From positions 22,582 to 86,581 of the forward strand of contig JAADGS010000027.1 in NCBI GenBank assembly GCA_013152275.1: 64,000 nucleotides of DNA, read 5' to 3'. The notes beneath the pieces are model-generated. The model made no database searches, was not told the DNA's origin, and worked only from the letters and a program-made list of their open reading frames with translations. The first letter of the stretch is position 1. Each line of letters starts with the position of its first letter. The translations under genes were made by a program, and so were the position numbers. Shown piece after piece: positions 43,874-53,205 of this stretch. The stretch comes from Actinomycetota bacterium. GTDB taxonomy: Bacteria; Actinomycetota; Acidimicrobiia; Spongiisociales; UBA4744.

Positions 43874-44548
43874 CTACCACCGGTCGGTCTTTTTCTCGTC
43901 GTAGAAATCGAGCTGGTCGATCGGAACGATGAGCGATGTCAGGATGTTCATCAGATGAGCGGTGATCCTCTTGCAGTACCGGTAGTAGAGCGCCTGGGGC
44001 ACGGCCTGGGACGGTAACGTGTCGGCATTGATCTGCTCGAGTACGTGTGCGTCGAACTCATCGAGCTTTCCGTCTCCCTCGAGGATGAGCTTCCGTGCAC
44101 CTTCTTCGTCACGAGCGCTGAACGTCCTCGCCGTCTCGGCGACGAACGCGGAGACCCAGCGGCGATCGGCGAGGAGCTGTTCCTTGTTCTCACCGGCTTG
44201 CAGTTGACCGACCGCATTCGCGAGATCCCAGATGTTCTTCGCGTAGTCACCGACTCGCTCGGCATCCTTTGCAACACTCATCGACGCCAAGACCATTGGC
44301 AGGTCGGCCTTCGCTCCGTGGACACTGACGTGGACGACGAGTTCGCGTCTCACCTCGCGTTCCGTCTCGTTGATTCGTCGGTCGGTCTCCCTGATGTCGG
44401 CTCCGACGACGACAGGATCGGCTCCGGCGAGCAGGGCGTCGGTGGCTGCATCGAACGTGTGCCTGCCATCGACGATCATCGCCCGGATCTTCTGTTCGAT
44501 TGCTTCGAGTTCGCTATCCGAGCTTCCCCGGAAGAATTCGATCACCAT
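43874..44548 (-). CDS. phoU: PhoU-family phosphate regulator
   Basis: A 224-residue all-helical protein with the PhoU helical-repeat pattern (metal residues in SMSVAKDAERVGDYAKNIW). PhoU proteins adjust phosphate transport and signalling. In some bacteria the Na/Pi cotransporter is fused to PhoU at its C-terminus; here the two are separate genes 10 nt apart. Confidence 0.85.
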   Translation of the reverse strand: MVIEFFRGSSDSELEAIEQKIRAMIVDGRHTFDAATDALLAGADPVVVGADIRETDRRINETEREVRRELVVHVSVHGAKADLPMVLASMSVAKDAERVGDYAKNIWDLANAVGQLQAGENKEQLLADRRWVSAFVAETARTFSARDEEGARKLILEGDGKLDEFDAHVLEQINADTLPSQAVPQALYYRYCKRITAHLMNILTSLIVPIDQLDFYDEKKTDRW

Positions 44549-44558
44549 GTGTGTCTCC

Positions 44559-45695
44559 TCAGTCCAAAAGTAGTAGACCCATCAGGGGAAGAACAACGAA
44601 TACACCGACAACGTACACCAGGACCGCAGACTTTCGGATCTCGGCGACGGCGGCGAGCTTCCTCGCGAGCCACAATGGGATCTCCCGAATGGCCCGAACA
44701 GGGTAGAAGACGAGGATCCCGCCGACGTTGAACAGGGTGTGGACCAGCGCGATGATCAGGCCCTCGGGACGGTCGGCGGCGAGAGCGGCCAGGAGCGCGG
44801 TCGCGGTTGTTCCGACGTTTGCGCCGAGTGTCACCGGGAACCCGTTCTCGAGCGTAAGCACACCGGCGGCGATCATGGGAACGAGCAGCGAAGTCGTGAT
44901 ACTCGAACTCTGCACGGCGACGGTCATTACGAGCCCGACCATGATGGCCGGGACGCCGGCGCCACGGCTGAGGACCGCGTTCATAGAGCGCTCGATGCGT
45001 CCTGCCATCAGTTGCTTCATGGTTCTGGTGATGAATGCCAGGGCAACGAAGATGAGAGCAATGCCGATGATCAAGAGAAGTGTTCCGAGGAGTGCCTGAT
45101 GCGCCCCCGTGCTCTGGAGTGCGGCATCGATGAGCTTCACCGGTGCCTTCACGGCAGTCTTGATCGGGCTGTCCGGCTTCTCGAATTGCAGCGTCGTCGA
45201 TGCTCCGAGCAGGCCGGCGAGCACTGTTGCCGACCGGGACAGGAAGTGAGTGGTGAGTTCGAGAGGGAGAAAGACCAGCACGGCGAGCAGATTGAAGAAG
45301 TCATGCATCGTCGCTCCGGCGAACGCTCTACGGAACTCTTGCGACCGTCTCAAGAAACCGAGCGACGCGAGGGTGTTGGTGACGGTCGTGCCGATGTTGG
45401 CCCCCATGACCATCGGGACGGCGAGCGGGACCGTCAGCATGCCTGAGCCGACCAGCCCCACGATGGTCGATGTCGTGACCGAGGAAGATTGGACGAGCAC
45501 CGTGGCGAGAATGCCGACGAACAGGCCCGCGATGGGGTGTGAAACCTCCTGGAAGAGCCGGTCGGTGAAGTCGGCCCCGAAGGCTTTGATGCCGGATTCG
45601 AGAGCTTTGACCCCGACGAGGAAGACGTAGAGCAGGAGTAGCACCAAGGCGGCTTGCGCCCACTTGGTTCCCCGATCCCGGAAGCCGATGCTCAC
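44559..45695 (-). CDS. Na/Pi cotransporter family protein
   Basis: A 378-residue membrane protein with the inverted repeat of the NptA/PNaS family. Each half has a QSSS motif (VQSSSVTTSTIVGL and VQSSSITTSLLVP) and a GANxGTT motif. It probably moves phosphate with sodium. I start at GTG 45693-45695, preceded by GGAGGG; ATG 45722 is an alternative. It is co-oriented with phoU and may supply phosphate to the polyphosphate enzymes upstream. Confidence 0.88.
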   Translation of the reverse strand: MSIGFRDRGTKWAQAALVLLLLYVFLVGVKALESGIKAFGADFTDRLFQEVSHPIAGLFVGILATVLVQSSSVTTSTIVGLVGSGMLTVPLAVPMVMGANIGTTVTNTLASLGFLRRSQEFRRAFAGATMHDFFNLLAVLVFLPLELTTHFLSRSATVLAGLLGASTTLQFEKPDSPIKTAVKAPVKLIDAALQSTGAHQALLGTLLLIIGIALIFVALAFITRTMKQLMAGRIERSMNAVLSRGAGVPAIMVGLVMTVAVQSSSITTSLLVPMIAAGVLTLENGFPVTLGANVGTTATALLAALAADRPEGLIIALVHTLFNVGGILVFYPVRAIREIPLWLARKLAAVAEIRKSAVLVYVVGVFVVLPLMGLLLLD

Positions 45696-45766
45696 TTCTC
45701 CCTCCGCGGCCGGCCAGACCATACCATCGGAGTTCTCGGTTGCTGTTCGAGTCGACCCGAGGTCGC

Positions 45767-45795
45767 GATACGAAGTACGAAGTACCGGGCACGAG
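45767..45795. repeat. Heptad repeat element B, copy 2
   Basis: Four 7-nt units, GATACGA, AGTACGA, AGTACCG and GGCACGA, preceded by CGCG. It lies between the cotransporter start and the amino-acid ABC operon end. Confidence 0.85.
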
Positions 45796-45864
45796 GGCGA
45801 GTTCCAGTGGTTGCTCCAACAGCCGCCACGTCCGCCCTACGGTCTTGGGTCGATCTGAGGTTGC

Positions 45865-45906
45865 GATACGAAGTACGAGGTACCAAGTACCAGGTACGGT
45901 GAGCGA
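45865..45906. repeat. Heptad repeat element B, copy 3
   Basis: Six 7-nt units, GATACGA, AGTACGA, GGTACCA, AGTACCA, GGTACGG and TGAGCGA. It lies 70 bp after copy 2 in the same orientation. The 69 bp between them are not repetitive. Confidence 0.87.
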
Positions 45907-45960
45907 AGCGAGCCTCCTAGTGCCTCGGCACCGATACCCCGAACGGCCCCGGCCGAGGGG

Positions 45961-46695
<735 letters not shown>

Positions 46696-46711
46696 CACGG
46701 TCTTGGTGGCG

Positions 46712-47494
46712 TCAGCGGGCACGAGCAACTCGTTTCTCGAGGATCGCGACTGCCCTGGTCATCGGGAGGGTCATCGCGAGGTAGACCAAGCCGGCCACGA
46801 TGAAGGGCGTCGCGTTCGCCGTAATGATCACATGATCACGTCCGAACCGGGTGAGTTCCTTCGTCGCCGCGGTTACACCGAGCACCGAGATCAGTGACGT
46901 GTCTTTGAGGAGCGCGACCAGCTGGTTCGTCATGGGCGGGATGATGATGCGAAAAGCCTGTGGGATCACGATTGTGGACATGGCCGTCCCGTATGGCATG
47001 CCCAACGATCGAGCTGCCTCCATCTGCCCCCGCGGGACGGCTTCGATGCCGGCTCGAATCGTTTCGGCCATATACGCGGCAGCCACGATCGCAAGGGCGA
47101 AGCTGCCATTCGTGTAGGTCCCAGGCAGTCTGAATCCCGTCGCAACAGGAATGCCCTGGCCGATCAGCAGGATTGTGAGGAGGGCCGGGAGACCACGAAA
47201 GATCTCGATGTAGATAGACGCAAACCACCGGTATGCCTTGATGACGGAGATACGCATGAGTGCGATGATCAGGGCCAGGACCAAGCCGCCGGAGAAGCCG
47301 AACGCGGTGAAGATCAGGGTGTTGCGTGCCGCCTGCGTCAGGATGAGAGGGAAGAGCCCCTTCGCTACGTCCCAATTGAAGAGTGCCTGAGCGAACACTG
47401 CCCAGTTGATTGAATACCACACGCCGACCAAGGCGGCGAGTGTTATGACGTAGACGACACCGCGAATCATCTTCGCACGTTGTCGCCTGCTCAC
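46712..47494 (-). CDS. Polar amino-acid ABC permease (GlnP/HisM-like)
   Basis: A 260-residue membrane permease with about five helices. The EAA coupling loop is [20 protein letters not shown] and [19 protein letters not shown] is typical of the amino-acid family. GTG 47494 has GAAGGAG upstream. The hairpin at 47511-47544 lies just before it. Confidence 0.9.
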   Translation of the reverse strand: MSRRQRAKMIRGVVYVITLAALVGVWYSINWAVFAQALFNWDVAKGLFPLILTQAARNTLIFTAFGFSGGLVLALIIALMRISVIKAYRWFASIYIEIFRGLPALLTILLIGQGIPVATGFRLPGTYTNGSFALAIVAAAYMAETIRAGIEAVPRGQMEAARSLGMPYGTAMSTIVIPQAFRIIIPPMTNQLVALLKDTSLISVLGVTAATKELTRFGRDHVIITANATPFIVAGLVYLAMTLPMTRAVAILEKRVARAR

Positions 47495-47510
47495 ATCGTC
47501 TCCTTCTTCA

Positions 47511-47544
47511 CGTTTGTGGGGACCCTACCGGGTCCCCACAAACG
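47511..47544 (-). terminator. Hairpin between binding protein and permease genes
   Basis: A perfect 15-bp stem (47511-47525 with 47530-47544) with a TACC loop. It falls between the binding-protein stop and the ribosome site of the permease, so it should partly stop transcription and leave the binding protein in excess. Confidence 0.75.
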
Positions 47545-47558
47545 ATTCCAGTGATGCG

Positions 47559-48332
47559 TCAGGCTCCAGGGAAGTACTTCTGGAAGACCTCGTCATAGCC
47601 GCCGTTGTCCTTGAGCTTCTTCAGCTCGGCGTTGATGGCATCCATCAGCGCGGTGCGGTCCTTGCTCGTTGCAAAGCCGTACTGCTCGCCGGTGAAGAAC
47701 TTTTGTGTCACCACGAAGTTCGGGTCCTGGTTTGCGCGATCCAAGTTGACCGGGAAGTCCTGGAGGATGCCGTCGATATCGCCCGACTGCAGGGCCAGGA
47801 ACATGGCTGCAGGCTCGTCGAACGACTTGAGCGTCGCGTCTGCAGGGGCGTTCTCCTGTGCGTAGATCTCGCCGGTAGTGCCTGTCTGGACTCCGATCAC
47901 CTTGCCGGCCATGTCTGCCAGCGTCTTGATCGAGCCCGCATCTGCCTTTCGGATCAGCAGGGACTGGTCGGCGTCGAAGTACGGGTCGGAGAACAATGCG
48001 TTTGCCGCGCGTTCTTTGGTGATCGTCATGGCCGAGACCACGATGTCACACGTTCCCGCTTGCGGTGCGAGCCAGATGCCGTCGAACGGCTGGACGGTGA
48101 CCTCCATCTTCAGTCCGAGACCGTCGGTGATCTTGGACATGAGGTCCATGTCGAATCCGGTCCAGGAGCCGTCGTCGGCCTGGAACTCAAACGGTGGGTA
48201 GGGTGCGTCGGTACAGATCGTGAGAGTGTCTGGCTTGACCAACTTGTAGTCACCACTCGATCCCGTCGCGCAGGCCGTCGCCACGAGAGCCAACACGAGT
48301 ACGAGCACGAGAGCGATGTTCGTTCGTCTCAT
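47559..48332 (-). CDS. Amino-acid ABC substrate-binding lipoprotein (family 3)
   Basis: A 257-residue family 3 solute-binding protein with signal MRRTNIALVLVLVLALVATAC. The domain begins TICTDAPYPPFEF and includes GFDMDLMSKI and SAMTITKERA, the usual amino-acid ligand loops. AGGAGGAGG precedes ATG 48332. The ligand is probably a polar amino acid. Confidence 0.9.
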   Translation of the reverse strand: MRRTNIALVLVLVLALVATACATGSSGDYKLVKPDTLTICTDAPYPPFEFQADDGSWTGFDMDLMSKITDGLGLKMEVTVQPFDGIWLAPQAGTCDIVVSAMTITKERAANALFSDPYFDADQSLLIRKADAGSIKTLADMAGKVIGVQTGTTGEIYAQENAPADATLKSFDEPAAMFLALQSGDIDGILQDFPVNLDRANQDPNFVVTQKFFTGEQYGFATSKDRTALMDAINAELKKLKDNGGYDEVFQKYFPGA

Positions 48333-48512
48333 TGGGTGTTCCTCCTCCTGAGCGCGGGCCGCGCCCTACGCCGAATGTTACGCACGATGTGCCCGGCTTG
48401 CACATGCGCCCCGGCTCCGGACTCTCCTTTTCGACGCTTTCGGCACTAATCTGATGTCGCGCGTCGGTGATAGCTTCCAGGTGCGACGCCGAGACTCCAC
48501 CAAGGATTCCCC

Positions 48513-50372
48513 ATGAACGAAGGTCTGCTGGACCGCATCAACGAGCCGGCCGATCTCAAAGACCTCACCCCGGAACAGCTCGAGGAACTCTGTGGAGAGA
48601 TCCGGACGTATCTCGTGGACGAGATCAGCAATACGGGGGGCCATCTGTCACCCAACCTCGGTATCGTCGAGTTGACGCTGGCCATCCACCGCAGTTTCGA
48701 CAGCCCCCGTGATCGCATCATCTTCGACGTCGGACATCAGGCGTACGTCCACAAGCTCGTTACCGGTCGACACGACTTCTCCACCCTCCGTTCGTTCGGC
48801 GGATTGTCCGGCTACCCGAATCGTCGAGAGAGCGAGCACGATTGGGTCGAGAACAGCCATGCGTCCACCGCGCTCAGCTATGCGCTCGGCAACGCGATAG
48901 CGAATGCCCGGCTCAGGAACAATCGCTTCACGGTGGCCGTGATCGGCGATGGTGCCCTGACGGGCGGCATGGCCTACGAGGCGTTGAACCATATCGCCGT
49001 TCTGCGCCCTCCTCGCCTGGTCATCGTGCTCAACGACAACGGACGCTCCTACGCACCGACCGTCGGCGGCATCGCTGCACTCGCTCACGTTCGGTTCGAC
49101 CCCCGCTATGAGTGGGCCAAGAGGACGCTCGGCAAGCTCCTGCGAAGCATCCCGGCGGTCGGTGAAAGTGCCGACGAGCTTGCTCGCAGGCTCAAGGAGG
49201 GTTTCAAGCAGTTGATCGAGCCCGGCACCGTCTTTGACGCGATGGGCTTGAAATACTCGGGAACGATCGACGGCCACGACATCGCCGCGCTCGAGGAGGC
49301 ATTCGCCCACGCCCGGACATTCGATGAGCCGACGGTGGTGCATGTCGTCACCGAGAAAGGCAGAGGCTACGAACCGGCGGTTCGTGATGAAGTCGACAAG
49401 CTGCACGGGGTGCCGTCGTTCGACGTGCCCACCGGCCGTCCGAAGAATTCGGAATTGAAACTGACCGATGTCGCAGGTCGGGCGCTCGTCCACGCGGCAA
49501 GAGAACGAGAGGACCTCATCGCGATCTCCGCGGCGATGATCTCGAGTACCGGATTGGCCGAGATGGCCGACGAGTTCCCGGACAGGGTGATCGACACCGG
49601 GATCGCGGAACAACACGCCGTGACGCTTGCCGCAGGCCTTGCGATGTCCGGTCTCCGCCCGGTCGTGGCCATCTACTCGAGTTTCCTCCAACGGGCGTTC
49701 GATCAGATCACGATGGATGTCGCACTGCACGAACTGCCTGTCGTCTTCCTCCTCGACCGTGCCGGTGTGACCGGCCCCGACGGGGCGTCTCATCATGGCG
49801 CGTTCGATCTGTCCTATCTGAGAATGATCCCCAACATGGTGATCGGGGCTCCGTCGGATGCCGTCGAGTTGTGTGCGATGGTGGAGACGGCCCTCGAGGC
49901 GGAAGGCCCGATGGCCATCCGATTCCCGAAGGGACCGGCCGGGTCGCTTCCCGAACTCCCCGTGGAGCCGCTGGAAGTTGGCGTCTGGGAAGAGCTCCGG
50001 CCGGGAGCCGACGTCATGATCCTTGCCGTGGGTCGCATGGTCGAGCCCTCGATGAAGGCGGCCCTGATGCTGGAGCAGCAAGGCATCTCGGTCGGGGTCG
50101 TGAACGCCCGCTGGGTCAAGCCCATGGACAGGAGGCTCGGCGATTGGGCTCGAGCCGTATCTCACGTCGTGACGATCGAAGACAATGTGCTCTCCGGCGG
50201 TTTTGGGGAAGGGGTCATGGAGATCCTGAGCTCCGAGGGCCTTGCCGGCAAGGTTCATACGATCGGGCTTCCCGACCGTTTCCTGCCCGCTGGAGCAGCC
50301 GGCGAGGTGCTCGAATCGGTCCATATGGATCCGGACGCCCTCGCTCGTCGCATCGCCGTCTTCCTCGCCTGA
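48513..50372 (+). CDS. dxs: 1-deoxy-D-xylulose-5-phosphate synthase
   Basis: A 619-residue thiamine-diphosphate enzyme that joins pyruvate and glyceraldehyde-3-phosphate, the first step of the MEP isoprenoid route. GHQAYVHK holds His75; GDGALTGGMAYEALN (145-159) binds the cofactor; DRAGVTGPDGASHHG is the second-half signature. AAGGA before ATG 48513 is the ribosome site. Length is normal for Dxs. It stands between two unrelated ABC operons. Confidence 0.93.
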   Translation: MNEGLLDRINEPADLKDLTPEQLEELCGEIRTYLVDEISNTGGHLSPNLGIVELTLAIHRSFDSPRDRIIFDVGHQAYVHKLVTGRHDFSTLRSFGGLSGYPNRRESEHDWVENSHASTALSYALGNAIANARLRNNRFTVAVIGDGALTGGMAYEALNHIAVLRPPRLVIVLNDNGRSYAPTVGGIAALAHVRFDPRYEWAKRTLGKLLRSIPAVGESADELARRLKEGFKQLIEPGTVFDAMGLKYSGTIDGHDIAALEEAFAHARTFDEPTVVHVVTEKGRGYEPAVRDEVDKLHGVPSFDVPTGRPKNSELKLTDVAGRALVHAAREREDLIAISAAMISSTGLAEMADEFPDRVIDTGIAEQHAVTLAAGLAMSGLRPVVAIYSSFLQRAFDQITMDVALHELPVVFLLDRAGVTGPDGASHHGAFDLSYLRMIPNMVIGAPSDAVELCAMVETALEAEGPMAIRFPKGPAGSLPELPVEPLEVGVWEELRPGADVMILAVGRMVEPSMKAALMLEQQGISVGVVNARWVKPMDRRLGDWARAVSHVVTIEDNVLSGGFGEGVMEILSSEGLAGKVHTIGLPDRFLPAGAAGEVLESVHMDPDALARRIAVFLA

Positions 50373-50522
50373 AACGCCTGATCCCTCCATCGCGGGCATA
50401 TTCGATGCGTTCGTCGAGGAGTTTTCTCCCAATCGTTGCCTGGAACTAGTTGAAGTCGCCGTTGCCCCGCCACTAAGTTGTTACGGCTGCGGGTTCCCCG
50501 CACGTCTAGAGCTGGAGGTCGG

Positions 50523-51620
50523 ATGAGGAAACGAATCATTTTACTGGTGGTTGTCTTTGCGATGATTGCTGCTGCTTGTGCAAGCGGCGGAGAAGCGACA
50601 TCGACAACTGCCGGTAACGAGACAACGACGACAACTGCCGCGCCCGCGCAAACGACTTCGGGAAGCTTGCTCGACACCATCGTGCAACGCGGCGTTCTCA
50701 GATGCGGGGTCAACGAGACGCTGCCAGGATTCGGGTCCAAGGACTCGTCCGGTAAGTTCGTCGGTTTCGACACCGACCTCTGCCGGGCAATCGCCGCTGC
50801 CGTGCTGGGCGACTCCACCAAGGTGGAGTTCACGTCACTGACGGCCGCACAGCGGTTTGAAGCCGTGAGCAGTGGATCGATCGATGTGCTGAGTCGGAAC
50901 ACGACCTGGACCCAGAGCCGCGATGGCGAGTTGGGTCTGACGTTCGCACCGACGACGTACTACGACGGCCAGCAGGTCATGGCGCGTACGGCCGACGGTT
51001 TCACCGCCGACTCGACGCTTGCCGACCTTCAGGGTGCGACTGTGTGCACCAATGCCGGAACCACGACCGAGAAGAACATCCAGGAAGCGCTCGACGCGAT
51101 CGGTGTCAAATTCACGCTGACGACCTTCGAAGACTTCAACATTGTGTTGCAGAACTTCAAGGATGGTGCGTGTGACGCGGTGACGACGGACGGTTCGGGC
51201 CTCGTGTCCCGCAAGTCGACCGATGAGCCTGCGCCAGGCGACTGGGTCATCTTCCCGTCGGTGCCGCTGTCGAAGGAGCCCCTCGGTCCTGCAACCAAGC
51301 AGGGCGATGCGATCTTCGCCGACGCGGTACGGTGGACGATCTTCGCGATGTTCATCGCAGAGGAGAACGGTGTCACGAGCGCCAATGTCGACGAGATGAA
51401 GGCCAATCCGCCCACCGGCGAGATCGGTCGTCTCCTCGGTGGCGATGGAGAGAAGCAGACGGCCATGGGGCTGTCCGCCGATGCGTTCTACAACGTCATC
51501 AAGCAAGTCGGTAACTACGGTGAGGTGTACGACAGGTACCTGACGCCGCTCGGATTGAAGCGGGGCCTCAACGCCCTGTGGATCAACGGTGGCCTCTTGT
51601 ACGCACCGCCGGCCCGTTAG
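50523..51620 (+). CDS. General L-amino-acid ABC binding protein (AapJ-like)
   Basis: A 365-residue lipoprotein. Its signal ends at Cys19 (MIAAAC) and a Thr-rich linker follows. The mature start RGVLRCGVNETLPGFG and GFDTDLCRAIAAAVLGD are characteristic of the AapJ/BztA group, which brings in many L-amino acids. GGAGG lies just before ATG 50523. A hairpin separates it from the permeases. Confidence 0.92.
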   Translation: MRKRIILLVVVFAMIAAACASGGEATSTTAGNETTTTTAAPAQTTSGSLLDTIVQRGVLRCGVNETLPGFGSKDSSGKFVGFDTDLCRAIAAAVLGDSTKVEFTSLTAAQRFEAVSSGSIDVLSRNTTWTQSRDGELGLTFAPTTYYDGQQVMARTADGFTADSTLADLQGATVCTNAGTTTEKNIQEALDAIGVKFTLTTFEDFNIVLQNFKDGACDAVTTDGSGLVSRKSTDEPAPGDWVIFPSVPLSKEPLGPATKQGDAIFADAVRWTIFAMFIAEENGVTSANVDEMKANPPTGEIGRLLGGDGEKQTAMGLSADAFYNVIKQVGNYGEVYDRYLTPLGLKRGLNALWINGGLLYAPPAR

Positions 51621-51632
51621 ACAGAGACACGT

Positions 51633-51659
51633 GTTGGGGGACGCAATGCGTCCCCCAAC
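51633..51659 (+). terminator. Hairpin between binding protein and permease genes
   Basis: A 12-bp perfect stem (51633-51644 with 51648-51659) with an AAT loop, 12 nt after the binding-protein stop and 19 nt before the next start. It is the third such placement in this window. Confidence 0.75.
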
Positions 51660-51678
51660 CACCTAGAGGAGGAGGGGT

Positions 51679-53205
51679 GTGAGTCAGGCGCGCGAGACAT
51701 CTCAGGCACACGCGCGACCTCCGCTGTGGCGCAATGCCGCCTTCCTGAAGTGGGCGGGACAGATCGGTGTTCTTCTCGCGCTGATCGTGGCGGCGGTCGC
51801 CGCGGTTACGGTCGCCTCCAACAACCTGAAGGCGCAAGGCCTTCCCTTCTCGTGGAAATTCCTGAGCGACAATCCGGGGATCAGGCTCGCCGAGGGCTTC
51901 GCGACCGTCCCCAAGACCGGTCTGGAAGCTCTCCTCGTCGGTGTCGTCAACATGCTCAGGGTGACGGTCACGGGGATCTTCGCGGCGACGTTCCTTGGTG
52001 TGATCATCGGCATCGCACGCCTCTCGTCGAACTGGATCGTGTCGAAAGTGGCGGTGGTCTACATCGAGTTGATGCGGAACATTCCGCTCCTCGTCCAGAT
52101 CGTGTTCTGGTTCTACATCGCCGGCAGCTTCCCCATCCTGAAAGCGACGGGCAACGGACCCATCGAGGGCTGGTTCTACATCACCAACAAAGGAGTCTCG
52201 ATTCCCTGGTTCTTTCCCCGGGAAGTCTTTTGGCAATGGATCGCGTTCGTCGTCGCAGGCCTGATCGCGGCGCGCTTCGTGTTCCGCTGGCGTGTTCGGC
52301 GCCTGGAGGAGACCGGGAAGGCCGGCCACGAGTTCCTCTTCTCGATCGGAACCTTCCTGGTTTTCGCCGTCGTCGGATGGTGGGCATATCCGCTCTCCGG
52401 TTTTCTCGGGTGGATCTTCGGCGCGATCGGCTGGGTCTTCCGCTCGACCCCGACACTGCTCGGTCAGGTCATCCTCGCAGCCGGTTCGGCGGGCATCGGG
52501 TTCTTGTGGATCAAACGATTCCTCGATTCGCGCCGAACCCCTGCCGGATTGGCCAAGCTGACCGACGACGACTACTTCCGGATCATCTTCGCCGGCCTTC
52601 TCGGGATGCTTGGAGCCGCCGTGTTCATCCTGATCCCCGGCATCACGAACGGGATCCTCGATGGATTCCAGAAGTTCTTCGAGTTCGCCGACACGAAGTA
52701 CGACTGGCTTCGCACCGGGCAGATCGTCCAGTTCGGCCGTCCGGGGGCCGTGGTCACTGGAAAGTTCCTCCAGTTGGCGCCGACCGGCATGACGATGACC
52801 CAGTTCTTCTTCGCCGTATGGATAGCCATCACGTTGTATACGGCATCGTTCATCGCGGAGATCGTCCGGGGCGGCATTCTCGCCGTGCCGAAAGGACAGA
52901 CCGAGGCGGGGCTGGCGGTCGGACTGCGCAGAGGGCAGTTGCTGCGGATGATCGTGCTCCCGCAGGCGTTCCGGGTCATTCTGCCGCCGATGGGCAACCA
53001 GTATCTCAACCTCGCGAAGAACACCTCGCTGGGAATCGCGGTCGGCTATGCGGAGGTCGTGGCCGTGGGCCAAACGCTGTTCAACCAGACAGGTGCAACC
53101 GTACAGGTCATCCTGCTCTGGATGGCGTTCTACCTGTTCGTGAGCCTCACGCTGAGCGCCATCGTGAACTGGTATAACCGAAGAGTGCAGCTGGTGGAGC
53201 GATGA
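51679..53205 (+). CDS. Amino-acid ABC permease (AapQ-like), enlarged
   Basis: A 508-residue permease. The core has IARLSSNWIVSKVAVVYIEL and the coupling loop AGLAVGLRRGQLLRMIVLPQ. Typical AapQ proteins have about 400 residues; the additional 100 or so are mostly hydrophobic and fall around residues 180-330 (RFVFRWRVRR to LGMLGAAVFI). GTG 51679 has GGAGGAGG upstream. It overlaps aapM by 4 nt. Confidence 0.87.
   Translation: MSQARETSQAHARPPLWRNAAFLKWAGQIGVLLALIVAAVAAVTVASNNLKAQGLPFSWKFLSDNPGIRLAEGFATVPKTGLEALLVGVVNMLRVTVTGIFAATFLGVIIGIARLSSNWIVSKVAVVYIELMRNIPLLVQIVFWFYIAGSFPILKATGNGPIEGWFYITNKGVSIPWFFPREVFWQWIAFVVAGLIAARFVFRWRVRRLEETGKAGHEFLFSIGTFLVFAVVGWWAYPLSGFLGWIFGAIGWVFRSTPTLLGQVILAAGSAGIGFLWIKRFLDSRRTPAGLAKLTDDDYFRIIFAGLLGMLGAAVFILIPGITNGILDGFQKFFEFADTKYDWLRTGQIVQFGRPGAVVTGKFLQLAPTGMTMTQFFFAVWIAITLYTASFIAEIVRGGILAVPKGQTEAGLAVGLRRGQLLRMIVLPQAFRVILPPMGNQYLNLAKNTSLGIAVGYAEVVAVGQTLFNQTGATVQVILLWMAFYLFVSLTLSAIVNWYNRRVQLVER

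Noticed and set aside
48648..50432. Minus-strand frame opposite dxs (594 codons)
   Set aside because: Dxs on the plus strand has all its cofactor motifs; the opposite frame is a shadow.
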